Shown here in pieces: positions 52,486-61,171 of a DNA stretch of 64,000 bases. Source of the stretch: Leucobacter luti (GTDB lineage Bacteria; Actinomycetota; Actinomycetes; Actinomycetales; Microbacteriaceae); contig NZ_SHKI01000002.1 in assembly GCF_004217175.1 (NCBI RefSeq), positions 239,000 to 302,999 on the forward strand, written 5' to 3'. Positions within the stretch are counted from its first letter, which is position 1, and the number at the start of each line of letters is the position of its first letter. The notes below the pieces were generated by a model, which saw only the letters and a list, made by a program, of their open reading frames with translations, was not told the DNA's origin and searched no databases. The position numbers and the translations under genes were made by a program.

Positions 52486-53156
52486 CGCGGCGGCAGCTCC
52501 GCGTGCCAGGCCTCGGTGGCGCTGAGGTTTGCCGCGGCGCTCGCCGCAGCCGCCTCCGGGTCGCGCGCGTGGATGGCGGCGAGCACGTCGTCGTGACCCC
52601 GGCGCTCGTCGCGGCAGAACCCGTCGTGAGTCTGCGCCGCGCGCATCGACTCGTGCAGGAGCGGCAGCAGCGCGGTGTAGACCTCGAACAGGATCGGGCT
52701 GTGAGCGGCGCGAGCGATCGCCTCGTGCACGGCGACGTCCGCGGCCACCCACTCGTCGTCTGCGGCTGCGGCGCGGGCGCTCAGTGCGGCCGCGATGCGG
52801 TCGGTGTCTGCGGCGTCGGCGCGCTCCGCGGCGAACCGGGCGAGCTGCGGTTCGAGCGTGCTGCGGGCCTCGAGCACGTCGCGCAGGCTGCCGGCCGAGC
52901 GGGCGAGGGCCCCGGGGACCTCGCTCCGTGCGCGCACAAAGGTGCCGTCGCCGCGCCGAATCTCGAGCATGCCCGAGTACTGGAGCGCGCGGAGCGCCTC
53001 GCGCAGCGTGCCGCGCGCGACACCGAGGTCGGCCATGAGCTCGGGCTCGGGTGGGATCCGCTCGCCCACGCGCCAGCGCCCCTCGACGATCTCCGTGCGA
53101 AGTCGCTCGACGACCTGATCGCTCAGGGAACGCTGCTGTACCGGGTCGAGTGCCAT
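52482..53156 (-). CDS. FadR-type GntR regulator (FCD domain)
   Basis: A 224-residue regulator. The winged helix (residues 8-72, LSDQVVERLRTEIVEGRWRVGERIPPEPELMADLGVARGTLREALRALQYSGMLE) is followed by an FCD effector domain (about 90-220) with the conserved HEAIARAAHSP and GHDDVLAAIHARD His-bearing segments that bind a metal and small organic acids. The ATG lies 7 nt from a TATCAT -10 box, so the mRNA is probably leaderless. It is divergent from the CynX-type transporter gene and probably controls it. Confidence 0.88.
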   Translation of the reverse strand: MALDPVQQRSLSDQVVERLRTEIVEGRWRVGERIPPEPELMADLGVARGTLREALRALQYSGMLEIRRGDGTFVRARSEVPGALARSAGSLRDVLEARSTLEPQLARFAAERADAADTDRIAAALSARAAAADDEWVAADVAVHEAIARAAHSPILFEVYTALLPLLHESMRAAQTHDGFCRDERRGHDDVLAAIHARDPEAAAASAAANLSATEAWHAELPPR

Positions 53157-53163
53157 GTGTGCA

Positions 53164-53169
53164 ATGATA
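53164..53169 (-). promoter_or_regulatory. -10 element of the leaderless FadR-type gene
   Basis: TATCAT on the minus strand, 7 nt before the ATG at 53156. The surrounding 40 bp are AT-rich for this genome and probably include the operator. Confidence 0.5.
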
Positions 53170-53313
53170 GTCCACGCCCGATGATTAGACGTTGGATGTT
53201 TGTGCGTCTGAATCGCCGGGGCAGGGGCCCGGCCGACCGCTCGCCGGGCGCCCGCCGCTTGTCGTGATGGTGTGGGCGGGGCGCGCAACGCGCCGCGCAG
53301 TTTGGATGGTTCG

Positions 53314-54558
53314 ATGCCCCGGTGGTTCTCTGCCCGCGCGCTGCCGCTGTTCGGTGCGCTGCTGCTCGTCGCGCTGAATCTCCGACTCGGGGTCACGAGC
53401 GCGAGCGCGCTCCTCACCGCGCTCACCGAGTCGGGGGCACTGACCCCGGCGAGCGCGGTGCTCGTCCCCGCGATTCCCACGGCCGTGTTCGCCCTCGCCG
53501 GCGTGGGTACCGCGCGCCTCGCGGCCAGGCTCGGTGCCGAGCGGATGGTGCTCTTCGGCATGCTCACGCTCACGCTCGGCCTCGCGGTGCGTGCCATCCC
53601 GCAGCCGTGGGTGGTGATCGTCGGCACGATCCTCGCAACGGGCGGCCTCGCCGTGGTGAACATTCTGCTCCCGGCCGTGGTGCGCGCCCACTTCGGACAG
53701 CGGATCGGCCCGGTCACCACCGCGTACTCCACGGTCATGTCGCTCGGCGCAGCCACCGCGGCCGCGGCAGCCGTGCCGCTCGCCACAGCGGTCGGTTCGC
53801 CCACGCTCGGGCTCGCGCTCTGGGCCCTGCCCGCGCTGCTCGCCACCCTCGTCTGGGCCGTCGTTGCGCCCCGCGCTCCCCGGGTCCCCGGCCGCCGCGT
53901 CGCGCCGGCGCGTGCTGAGACATCGTCAGCGGGCACCGAAGCGGCGGGCACCGGTGCGGCGCGCACCGACCCCGCGACGCGAGTGCGGCGCCCGCTGCCC
54001 GCGGGCACCGGTCTGCTCGCCGCCTACTTCGCGCTCCAGGCGCTGCTGAGCTACGTCGCAATGGGGTGGCTCCCGTCGATCGCGATCGACGCCGGAATCT
54101 CGGCCCCGCGCGCCGGGATGCTGCTCGGAATCACGATGGCGGTGGGGGTTCCGGCGACGGTGATCGTCGTGCCGCTCGCGCGCAGCATCGTTGGCATGCG
54201 CGTGGGGTTCGTGCTCGTCGCAGTCGCGAGCGTCGCCGCGCTCAGCGGACTGCTGCTCGCCCCGGCCGCGCTGCCGGAGCTGTGGGCGGCGCTCGTCGGG
54301 GTGGGCATGTGCGCCTTCCCGCTCGTGCTCGCCCTGATCGCGGGCTTTGGCGCCGACGCGGGGGAGTCCGCGCGGGTGTCCGGGGTGGTGCAGTCCCTCG
54401 GCTACTCGCTCGCGACGCTCGGCCCGCTGGGTGCCGGCGCGCTGCGCCAGCTCACCGGCGGATGGGACGCCGTGCTGCTCGCGCTCGTGGTCGCGGTGAT
54501 CGCGCAGGGCACGATTGGCGTGCTACTCACCCGGGTGATCAAGCGCCGCGGGCGCTAA
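53314..54558 (+). CDS. CynX/NimT-type MFS transporter
   Basis: A 414-residue 12-helix major facilitator. The N-terminal LNLRLGVTSASALLTAL, the GTARLAARLGAERMVLFGML loop and AIPQPWVVIVGTILATGGLAVVNILLPAVVRAHF are typical of the CynX/NimT (cyanate/nitroimidazole) branch. A charged, Pro/Arg/Thr-rich central loop joins the two halves (residues about 190-230). The ATG at 53314 gives the usual N-terminus. It is divergent from the FadR-type regulator, so its cargo may be a small organic acid or amide; not determinable from sequence. Confidence 0.85.
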   Translation: MPRWFSARALPLFGALLLVALNLRLGVTSASALLTALTESGALTPASAVLVPAIPTAVFALAGVGTARLAARLGAERMVLFGMLTLTLGLAVRAIPQPWVVIVGTILATGGLAVVNILLPAVVRAHFGQRIGPVTTAYSTVMSLGAATAAAAAVPLATAVGSPTLGLALWALPALLATLVWAVVAPRAPRVPGRRVAPARAETSSAGTEAAGTGAARTDPATRVRRPLPAGTGLLAAYFALQALLSYVAMGWLPSIAIDAGISAPRAGMLLGITMAVGVPATVIVVPLARSIVGMRVGFVLVAVASVAALSGLLLAPAALPELWAALVGVGMCAFPLVLALIAGFGADAGESARVSGVVQSLGYSLATLGPLGAGALRQLTGGWDAVLLALVVAVIAQGTIGVLLTRVIKRRGR

Positions 54559-55127
54559 GCGGGGAGGGTGCCCGGCCCCGGCCCCGACCCCGTGCCCGGC
54601 GACGGATGCCGCCCGGGCGCCGCACCGGCCGTCCGCAACGCGCTGGCGTAGCCGCGCAGTGAGCGCTGGTAGCGGGGGACCGTGGGGATGAGGGCCTCGA
54701 GCGCCACGGCGAGCGCCTCGTCTGAGCGACCGGCCGAGTGCAGCGCGAGCGCGAGAAACGCCTCGGGGGCTGCGCCGAGCGCGGGATCGCGCTCCGTGTC
54801 GCCGACGTGCCGCGCGAGCACCGCCACCGCCTCGTCGTGGCGGCCGAGGTTGCGCAGCGTGGAGCCGTACTGGATGTCGAGTTCGGCGCGGGCGCTCCCC
54901 GAGAGCCCGAGCTCGATCGCCCGCTCGTAGTGCAGTGCTGCCGCGGCCTCGTCGCCCGCCGAATCGTGCGCGCCCCCGAGCTCGAACGGGCCGCGCGGAT
55001 CTGTGGGGCCGAGCTCGCTCGCGAGCACGGAGATTCGCGTGACGACCTCGCCGGGTGTGAGCGTCTCGTCCGCCCACACGGCCTCGATCCGTGGCTGCCA
55101 GTCGGTCGGGGTGGCGTGCGCGTCCAT
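54555..55127 (-). CDS. Tetratricopeptide-repeat protein
   Basis: A 190-residue cytosolic protein with helical TPR-like repeats (GDEAAAALHYERAIELGLSG; AELDIQYGSTLRNLGRHDEAVAVLARHV; FLALALHSAGRSDEALAVALEAL). It lacks a signal peptide or membrane helix. The last 25 residues are Gly/Pro-rich. The ATG at 55127 is 7 nt from a TAGAGT -10 box (leaderless). Its end overlaps the convergent MFS gene by 4 bp. Members are often annotated as conserved TPR proteins without a function. Confidence 0.82.
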   Translation of the reverse strand: MDAHATPTDWQPRIEAVWADETLTPGEVVTRISVLASELGPTDPRGPFELGGAHDSAGDEAAAALHYERAIELGLSGSARAELDIQYGSTLRNLGRHDEAVAVLARHVGDTERDPALGAAPEAFLALALHSAGRSDEALAVALEALIPTVPRYQRSLRGYASALRTAGAAPGRHPSPGTGSGPGPGTLPA

Positions 55128-55134
55128 GTGCGCC

Positions 55135-55140
55135 ACTCTA
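55135..55140 (-). promoter_or_regulatory. -10 element of the leaderless TPR gene
   Basis: TAGAGT on the minus strand ends 7 nt before the ATG at 55127. No ribosome-binding site is present. Confidence 0.45.
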
Positions 55141-55198
55141 CGCCTCCCGGGCGCCCGTCCGGCCCGGCCCCCGTCCGGCCCGGCCCTCGTGCGGCCGC

Positions 55199-55250
55199 GC
55201 GGCCCGGCCCCCACACTCTCCCGTGCGGCCCGGCCCCCGCACTCTCCCGT
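55199..55250. repeat. 26-nt tandem repeat between TPR and fumC genes
   Basis: Two copies differing at one base (GCGGCCCGGCCCCC[A/G]CACTCTCCCGT pattern). It sits between the TPR promoter and the fumC terminator and encodes nothing. Confidence 0.85.
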
Positions 55251-55272
55251 GCGGCCCGCCCCGTGGACGCCA

Positions 55273-55308
55273 ACGGCCGGGCGGATCCGCGTGGATCCGC
55301 CCGGCCGT
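55273..55308 (-). terminator. Terminator after fumC
   Basis: A perfect 16-bp stem (arm ACGGCCGGGCGGATCC) with a GCGT loop, 34 bp past the fumC stop on the minus strand. No T-tract follows. Confidence 0.85.
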
Positions 55309-55342
55309 GTGTGAGCGCGCCGCGCTCGCGAACTCGTTCGCG

Positions 55343-56749
55343 CTACTTCGCGACGCCCGGGTGGGTCATCGAGAGCAGGTCGAGTGCCTTGTCGAGATCG
55401 GCCTCTGAGACCTCGCCGCGCTCAACGTAGCCGAGATCGACGACCGCCTCGCGCACCGTGATCCCCTTGGCGACCGAGTGCTTGGCGATCTTCGCCGCGG
55501 CCTCGTAGCCGATGAGGCGGTTGAGCGGGGTGACCGTCGAGGGGCTCATGCCGGCGAGCGCCGCGGCGCGGTCGAGGTTTGCCTCAAGGCCAGCGACGGT
55601 CTTGTCGGCGAGCACGAGCGACGCGTTCGAGAGCAGGCGGATCGACTCGAGCAGCGCGGTGCCCATGACGGGGATCTGCACGTTGAGCTCGAAGGAGCCC
55701 GACGCGCCGGCCCACGCGATGGTTGCGTCGTTGCCGATGACGCGGGCGCACACCATGAGCACTGCCTCGGGGATCACGGGGTTGACCTTGCCCGGCATGA
55801 TCGAGGATCCCGGCTGCAGATCGGGGATGTGCAGTTCGCCGAGGCCCGTGTTGGGGCCCGAGGCCATCCAGCGCAGGTCGTTGTTGATCTTCGTCAGCGA
55901 CACGGCGATGGTGCGCAGCGCGCCCGAGGCCTCCACCAGGCCGTCGCGGTTTGCCTGCGCCTCGAAGTGGTTGCGTGCCTCCGTAATCGGCAGGCCGCTC
56001 GACGCGGCGATCTCAGCGATGACCTTCTCGGGGAAGCCGAGCGGGGTGTTGATGCCGGTGCCCACGGCGGTGCCGCCCTGGGGCACCTCGGCGACGCGGG
56101 GGAGCGCGGCGTCGATGCGCTCGATGCCGTAGCGGATCTGCGCGGCGTACCCGCCGAACTCCTGCCCGAGCGTCACCGGGGTGGCATCCATCAGGTGGGT
56201 GCGCCCGGGCTTCACCGCGGTCTTCCACAGCTCGGCCTTGACCTCGAACGCCTCGGCGAGGTGCGCGAGGGCGGGCTTCAGCTGCTCGATGAGCGCGCCG
56301 GTCACGGCGATGTGCACCGAGGTGGGGAACACGTCGTTCGACGACTGCGAGGCGTTGACGTGATCGTTGGGGTGCACGGGGGCACCGAGGTGCTTCGTGG
56401 CGAGCGTGGCGAGCACCTCGTTGGTGTTCATGTTCGACGAGGTGCCGGATCCGGTCTGGTACGTGTCGACCGGGAACTGGTCGTGGTGCGCGCCGGCGAT
56501 GACCTCGTCGGCGGCCGCGACGATGGCGTTGGCGATCGGGGCGTCAAGAATCCCGAGCTCCTGGTTCGCGATTGCGGCTGCGCGCTTGATGCGGGCGAGC
56601 GCAACGATCTGCGCTGACTCCAGGCCGGAGCCGGAGATGGGGAAGTTCTCGACGGCGCGCTGCGTCTGCGCGGCGTAGAGCGCGTTCTTCGGGACGCGAA
56701 CCTCGCCCATCGTGTCGTGCTCGATGCGGTACTCGATCTCTTCGGTCAC
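55343..56749 (-). CDS. fumC: Class II fumarate hydratase
   Basis: A 468-residue TCA-cycle enzyme that interconverts fumarate and malate without an iron-sulfur cluster. Visible are [16 protein letters not shown], the [18 protein letters not shown] block, the lyase-superfamily signature [11 protein letters not shown] (about 315), and TGRTHLMD-like [19 protein letters not shown]. Full family length. The start is GTG with GAAGGA 5 nt upstream. It follows a beta-carbonic anhydrase gene after 43 bp on the same strand, giving a probable operon xseB-DUF4245-CA-fumC that is conserved in relatives. Confidence 0.97.
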   Translation of the reverse strand: MTEEIEYRIEHDTMGEVRVPKNALYAAQTQRAVENFPISGSGLESAQIVALARIKRAAAIANQELGILDAPIANAIVAAADEVIAGAHHDQFPVDTYQTGSGTSSNMNTNEVLATLATKHLGAPVHPNDHVNASQSSNDVFPTSVHIAVTGALIEQLKPALAHLAEAFEVKAELWKTAVKPGRTHLMDATPVTLGQEFGGYAAQIRYGIERIDAALPRVAEVPQGGTAVGTGINTPLGFPEKVIAEIAASSGLPITEARNHFEAQANRDGLVEASGALRTIAVSLTKINNDLRWMASGPNTGLGELHIPDLQPGSSIMPGKVNPVIPEAVLMVCARVIGNDATIAWAGASGSFELNVQIPVMGTALLESIRLLSNASLVLADKTVAGLEANLDRAAALAGMSPSTVTPLNRLIGYEAAAKIAKHSVAKGITVREAVVDLGYVERGEVSEADLDKALDLLSMTHPGVAK

Positions 56750-56792
56750 AGCAGTCCTTCGTCTCAGAATTACGGATTGGGGATGAGAAAAG

Positions 56793-57479
56793 CTAGTTCA
56801 GCGGGGCGAGGTCGACGGCAACGGGGCCGACGACCGTGTAGGGCACCGCGCGGCCCTCGGTGAGCCGATACTGGCAGCCGACGATCGCGAGCGTGCCCGC
56901 GTCGACGGCGTCGCTGATCGCGCGCGAGGTGCGCAGCAGCTCGTTCACCGTGGCGGAGAGGTGGATCCGGCCCACGGCGTTCGCGTCGATCTTCGCGGCG
57001 TCGGCGTACGGGGTGTCGGTGTTGTCGCGGAGCCACAGCTGCTGCACGGCCGGCTGGATCGGCGCGAGCGTGTGCCGCACGGAGCTCGTGGTGGACGACG
57101 GGGTGCGGCTCGACTGGTCGATCGCCGCGGCGACGGCCCCGCACGAGTCGTGCGCGAGCACCACGATGAGCGAGGCGCCGAGCTCGGTGACCGCGTACTC
57201 CATCGACGCCGTGATTGACTCCGCCACGACGTGCCCCATGTTGCGCGCGATGAACAGGTCGCCGAGGCCACAGTCGAAAATGATCTCGGCGGCGAGACGC
57301 GAGTCCGAACAACCAAACAGTGCGACGTCGGGCGTCTGCGAATTGACGAGCTCGCTGCGGCGCTCAACATTCTGGTTCGGGTGCGCGGACGCACCCGCGA
57401 CGAAGCGCTCGTTGCCCGCCGAGAACGCGTCCCAGGCCTGCTGGGGGGTCACACGGGGGGTGGCGTGGGGGATGCTCAT
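56793..57479 (-). CDS. Beta-class carbonic anhydrase
   Basis: A 228-residue enzyme that interconverts CO2 and bicarbonate. All zinc and active-site residues are present: Cys57, Asp59 and Arg61 in [12 protein letters not shown], His110 and Cys113 in LAHDSCGA. The [14 protein letters not shown] block is also typical. No signal peptide, so cytosolic. The ATG overlaps the DUF4245 stop by 4 bp. It probably supplies bicarbonate for carboxylases. Confidence 0.95.
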   Translation of the reverse strand: MSIPHATPRVTPQQAWDAFSAGNERFVAGASAHPNQNVERRSELVNSQTPDVALFGCSDSRLAAEIIFDCGLGDLFIARNMGHVVAESITASMEYAVTELGASLIVVLAHDSCGAVAAAIDQSSRTPSSTTSSVRHTLAPIQPAVQQLWLRDNTDTPYADAAKIDANAVGRIHLSATVNELLRTSRAISDAVDAGTLAIVGCQYRLTEGRAVPYTVVGPVAVDLAPLN

Positions 57480-58162
57480 TCGCTCTCTTTCGGGGTCTGG
57501 GTGGCGGGGTCGCCGAGCGACTCGACCACCTGCGTGGCGAGGACCCGGATCGTCGCGGGCGAGTCAGTGCCGTAGACGAGGATCGTGTCGGTGCCCCAGG
57601 TGCCCTGGAGGCCGAACAGCATGTTCGATTCGTCCGGGTTGCGGTCGGTGTGGTCGTAGACGATCCACTCGACGCCGCCGAGCTCCTCGGTGCCGGTGGG
57701 CGCCTGCTGCTCGAGCTGCTCCGCGATCCAGGTGTCGTTGACGGGCGTGCCGTCGGCGGTGAACGCCTGCGTCACCGCCGCGTAGGCCTCGTCCGCGGTG
57801 GTGTAGTTGAGCTGCCACGAGGTGACGCCGCTGCCGCTGCCGCGCAGCTGGGCCTGCTTGGCGAGCCACCCGTCGCCAACGGCGGGCGCGGCGAGGGTGC
57901 GCCCGGCGCTCGGTGCGGCGTCGCTCGCGAGCTCGATCACGTCGACCGAGCGGTTCTCGAAATCGCCGACGCCGCGCGGCACGGCGAGGTACATCACCAG
58001 CACGAGTCCGAGGGTGACGATCAGGGAGAAGACGAGGTTGTTGACGGTCTTGCGCTGCCGGTACAGGCGGCTGTCTTTCGCCTTGCGCGCGGCGGTCTCC
58101 GAGGGCGTCTCGGGGCGGCCGAGCTCGGCCACGACCACGGGCGGGGTGTTCTTCTTCGCCAT
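57476..58162 (-). CDS. DUF4245 membrane-anchored protein
   Basis: A 228-residue protein with a basic cytosolic N-terminus (RKAKDSRLYRQRKTVNNL), one membrane helix (about 43-62, LVFSLIVTLGLVLVMYLAV), and an extracellular DUF4245 domain (WLAKQAQLRGSGSGVTSWQLNYTT...; GGVEWIVYDHTDRNPDESNML). The order xseB-DUF4245 is a known actinobacterial arrangement. Function is unknown. It starts 2 bp before the xseB stop region and overlaps the carbonic anhydrase gene downstream. Confidence 0.88.
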   Translation of the reverse strand: MAKKNTPPVVVAELGRPETPSETAARKAKDSRLYRQRKTVNNLVFSLIVTLGLVLVMYLAVPRGVGDFENRSVDVIELASDAAPSAGRTLAAPAVGDGWLAKQAQLRGSGSGVTSWQLNYTTADEAYAAVTQAFTADGTPVNDTWIAEQLEQQAPTGTEELGGVEWIVYDHTDRNPDESNMLFGLQGTWGTDTILVYGTDSPATIRVLATQVVESLGDPATQTPKESE

Positions 58163-58164
58163 AA

Positions 58165-58413
58165 TTACGCGCCAGCTCCAGACGTCTCGGGTTCGCTGCT
58201 AGTGGCACCCTGCCGCGCGGTTTCGAGCCGCTGCCTGGCGCCAATGAGCCACTCTTCGCAGCGGGCCGCGAGCGTCTCGCCGCGCTCCCAGAGCTGCAGC
58301 GACTCCTCGAGCGTGGCACCGCCCTGCTCAAGTCGGGAGACCACCTGAATGAGCTCGTCTCTGGCCTCTTCGTAACTGAGGGAGGCAGGATCCGGGGTCG
58401 CGGAAACAGACAT
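58165..58413 (-). CDS. xseB: Exodeoxyribonuclease VII small subunit
   Basis: An 82-residue protein with the XseB pattern [45 protein letters not shown]. It forms coiled helices that bind XseA and help degrade single-stranded DNA. The large-subunit gene xseA, usually immediately upstream on the same strand, is absent; a sugar-type ABC locus occupies that place instead. The ATG lies 6 nt from a TAGACT -10 box, so the operon now has its own leaderless promoter. Confidence 0.95.
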   Translation of the reverse strand: MSVSATPDPASLSYEEARDELIQVVSRLEQGGATLEESLQLWERGETLAARCEEWLIGARQRLETARQGATSSEPETSGAGA

Positions 58414-58419
58414 GGGACC

Positions 58420-58425
58420 AGTCTA
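58420..58425 (-). promoter_or_regulatory. -10 element of the leaderless xseB operon
   Basis: TAGACT on the minus strand ends exactly 6 nt before the xseB ATG. The hexamer and spacing are identical to those before 3737 and 12122. Confidence 0.6.
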
Positions 58426-58567
58426 GTCCGCGCGGGTGTGCGGTGCCTGCGGGATCCCGGGCGTCGCCGCGGGGGTCCGCGCCGGGGGCCGGTGAACCAG
58501 GCCGCGCCGCTGACGGGCCCGCTCGGGCTCGCCAGCGGCGCGGCTGCGTGGTCACTCGGCGCGGGCG

Positions 58568-59575
58568 CTACCCGCCCGCCGGGGCCTCCGCGGCCACCGC
58601 CTTGCGTCCGAGTTTCGCCCACGAGCTGCGAATGATCCGCTGCACCGAGCTGTCGAGGGCAACGGCCACGATCAGCGTCGCGCCGATCAGGATCGTCTGC
58701 AGGAACGGGGACGCCTGCATGAACACGAGCCCCGCGCGGAGCACGCGGAAGAATAGGAGGCCGGCGACCACCCCGCTGATCCGGCCGACGCCGCCCTCGA
58801 ACGCGACGCCACCGAGCAGCACGACCGTGAGCACCTCAAGCTCCAGCCCCGAGCCGATGTTCGGGTTCGCCGACTGCACCTTTGCCGAGAGGAACAGGCC
58901 CGCGAGCGCCGAGAACGCGCCCGTCGCGACGAAGAGCAGGAAGCGCGAGCGCTTCACATCCACGCCCATGAGGCGCGCGGCACGCTCGTTGCCGCCGATC
59001 GCCTTCACCTCCTTGCCGAACTTCGTGTGGTTGAGCACGTACCAGCCGAGGGCGATCACCAGCACGAGCGCGACGATCTGGATCGGCACCGGGCCGATCT
59101 TCAGCGTGCCGATCGCGCGGAACGCGTCGGGCAGATCGGCGCGCGGGATCGTGCGGCCGTCGGACATGAGGAGGGCGAACCCGCCCCACACGCTGAGCGC
59201 GCCGAGCGTGACCACGAACGAGTTGAGTCCCAGGTAGGAGATGAGGAAGCCGTTGAGCGCGCCGGCGACGATGCCGGTGATGATCGCCACGAGAAAGCCG
59301 AGGAGTGTTGAACCGGTGCTGCTCATGGTGAGGCCGCCCGTGATCGCCGCGGCCGACGCGATCGAGCCGACCGACAGGTCGATCGACCCGGACATGATGA
59401 GGAATGCCGCGGGGATCGCGATGAGGCCGAGCTCGGCGGCCTGGAGCAGGATGCTCTGGCCGTTCGCGAATGAAAAAAAGTTTGGCCGCATGATCGAGAA
59501 GACGGCGACGAGGACGATGAGAGCGAGGAAGATGCCGTTCTTCGCGGCGAAGATCTTCAGGCGTTCGGAGTTCAT
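58568..59575 (-). CDS. Sugar-type ABC transporter permease (RbsC-like)
   Basis: A 335-residue permease of the BPD_transp_2 family with 8-10 helices. The pattern LIAIPAAFLIMSGSIDLSVGSIASAAAITGG and NTKFGKEVKAIGGNERAARLMGVDVKRSRFLLFVATGAFSALAG is typical of ribose/autoinducer-2-type systems. I start at MNSERLKIF, which gives the usual N-terminus. It is the last gene of a three-gene operon; a single permease gene implies a homodimer. Confidence 0.9.
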   Translation of the reverse strand: MNSERLKIFAAKNGIFLALIVLVAVFSIMRPNFFSFANGQSILLQAAELGLIAIPAAFLIMSGSIDLSVGSIASAAAITGGLTMSSTGSTLLGFLVAIITGIVAGALNGFLISYLGLNSFVVTLGALSVWGGFALLMSDGRTIPRADLPDAFRAIGTLKIGPVPIQIVALVLVIALGWYVLNHTKFGKEVKAIGGNERAARLMGVDVKRSRFLLFVATGAFSALAGLFLSAKVQSANPNIGSGLELEVLTVVLLGGVAFEGGVGRISGVVAGLLFFRVLRAGLVFMQASPFLQTILIGATLIVAVALDSSVQRIIRSSWAKLGRKAVAAEAPAGG

Positions 59576-59588
59576 GTGAGGCTTTCGG

Positions 59589-61112
59589 TCAGGCTCGTGC
59601 CGGTTCGGCGGCGGAGAGGAGGGACGCGAGGAGATCCGCGTTGAAATTCTGGGAGCGTGGCACCGAGGTGAGGCGGTCGCCGAGCACGGTGACCGCGCGG
59701 TCGCACATGCTGGCGATCTCGTCCGACTCGCTCGACGCGACGAGGACCGCCGCGCCGGCGGCCGCCGCGTCGCGCACGGCCTCGACGATGTCGAGCTTCG
59801 CGCCGACATCGACACCCTGCGTGGGCTGGGCGAGGATGAGGAGCTTCGGCAACGCCGGGTAGAGCCACCTGGCGAGCAGGTGTTTCTGGCGATTGCCGCC
59901 GGAGAACTGCGACACCTCGGCGTCGGGCCCCGGGCCGCGGATGTCGAGTGCGGCCCGCGCCCGCTCGTACGTCGCGGCGCCGGACGCGGCCGACACCCAC
60001 CACCCGCGTGCGCCCGTCTCCCCGTACCAGGGCAGCATGACGTTGTCGAGGGCGGTCTCCGAGCCCACGAGACCCTCGGTGTCGCGATCCGGCGGCACGA
60101 AGAATACGTCGCGGCGGATCGCCTGGCCGGGGGACGAGAACCTCACCTCGGCGCCGTCGAGGCGGTAGCTGCGCGGGTGCGCGGCCCCGGCCAGCCCAGC
60201 GGCGATCGCGAACTGCTCGCCGCCGGCCATGCCGAACAGGCCGACCACCTCGCCCGCGCGCACCACCAGCTCGTCGGCGAGCTCGTCGCCCGCGGGGAGT
60301 TCCATGATCGGGCGGCCCGGCTCGGTGTGCGTGAAATCGAGCGAGCGCAGGTCTGGCACGAGGGCCTCGGCGAGGCGCTCCGGGGTGAAATCGGTCGTGG
60401 GCCCGTCGACGACGAGGCCGCCACCGCGCAGCACGACGATCCGCGTGCACACCTCCAGAATGTCGGGGAGCCGGTGCGACACGTAGAGCACGGTCACGCC
60501 GCGCGCCGCGAACGAGCGGATCAGCGCGTGGAGCGCCTCGGTCTCCGCCTTGCCGAGCGCGGCGGTCGGCTCGTCGAGCAGCAGCACCTTCATCTCACCC
60601 GCGAGGAGGCCGCGCGCGAGGTCGACGAGCTGGCGCTCGCCGAGTCCGAGCGCCTCCACGGGCATCTCGAGCGGCAGTTGCGCCCCGACGGTCGCGAGCG
60701 CCTCGCTCGCGAGGCGGCGCCGATCCTTCGCCGGCGGCGCCTGGCGCGCGAGGAACAGGTTTTCGAGCACGGTCATGTTGGGGGCGAGCGCGGGCTCCTG
60801 ATGGATCACGGTGATGCCGAGCTGCGCGGCCTCGCGCGGCGTGAGGCGCCGCGCCACCGGGACGCCGTCAACGCTGAACGCGCCGCTCGTTGCCTGGATC
60901 ACCCCCGTGGTCACGTTGCACAGGGTGCTCTTGCCCGCTCCGTTGTGGCCGAGCAGGCCGATGATCTCGCCGGGGGCCGCGGCGAAGCTCACGTCGTCGA
61001 GCGCGCGCGTGGCGCCAAACTCGACGGTGACCCCCGAATACTCGAGCCGCGTGGCGTCCCGCGGCGGTGCCCCCGGAACCGCGGCCCCGGGGTCTGCTGC
61101 TGACTGGGTCAT
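59589..61112 (-). CDS. Sugar-type ABC transporter ATP-binding protein (RbsA-like)
   Basis: A 507-residue protein with two ABC modules. Module 1 has GLLGHNGAGKSTLCN, the signature-like GLGERQLVDLARGL and LLLDEPTAALG; module 2 has a degenerate nucleotide site (GLFGMAGGEQF), FSGGNRQKHLLARWL, and ILAQPTQGVD, where the usual DEPT is AQPT. The asymmetry is normal for RbsA-type proteins. I use the ATG at 61112 with GGAAGG upstream over the GTG at 61127, which lies in that Shine-Dalgarno sequence. A hairpin separates it from the binding-protein gene. Confidence 0.9.
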   Translation of the reverse strand: MTQSAADPGAAVPGAPPRDATRLEYSGVTVEFGATRALDDVSFAAAPGEIIGLLGHNGAGKSTLCNVTTGVIQATSGAFSVDGVPVARRLTPREAAQLGITVIHQEPALAPNMTVLENLFLARQAPPAKDRRRLASEALATVGAQLPLEMPVEALGLGERQLVDLARGLLAGEMKVLLLDEPTAALGKAETEALHALIRSFAARGVTVLYVSHRLPDILEVCTRIVVLRGGGLVVDGPTTDFTPERLAEALVPDLRSLDFTHTEPGRPIMELPAGDELADELVVRAGEVVGLFGMAGGEQFAIAAGLAGAAHPRSYRLDGAEVRFSSPGQAIRRDVFFVPPDRDTEGLVGSETALDNVMLPWYGETGARGWWVSAASGAATYERARAALDIRGPGPDAEVSQFSGGNRQKHLLARWLYPALPKLLILAQPTQGVDVGAKLDIVEAVRDAAAAGAAVLVASSESDEIASMCDRAVTVLGDRLTSVPRSQNFNADLLASLLSAAEPARA

Positions 61113-61134
61113 GCTGTTTCCTTCCACCGTGCGC

Positions 61135-61167
61135 CTGGCCCGGGCGGCGCTGCGCCGCCCGGGCCAG
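61135..61167 (-). terminator. Hairpin after the sugar-type binding-protein gene
   Basis: A 14-15-bp perfect stem (arm CTGGCCCGGGCGGC) with a short loop, starting 4 bp after the binding-protein stop. It is placed like the hairpins at 40715 and 30988, so partial termination that favours the first cistron is likely. Confidence 0.8.
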
Positions 61168-61171
61168 TGGG

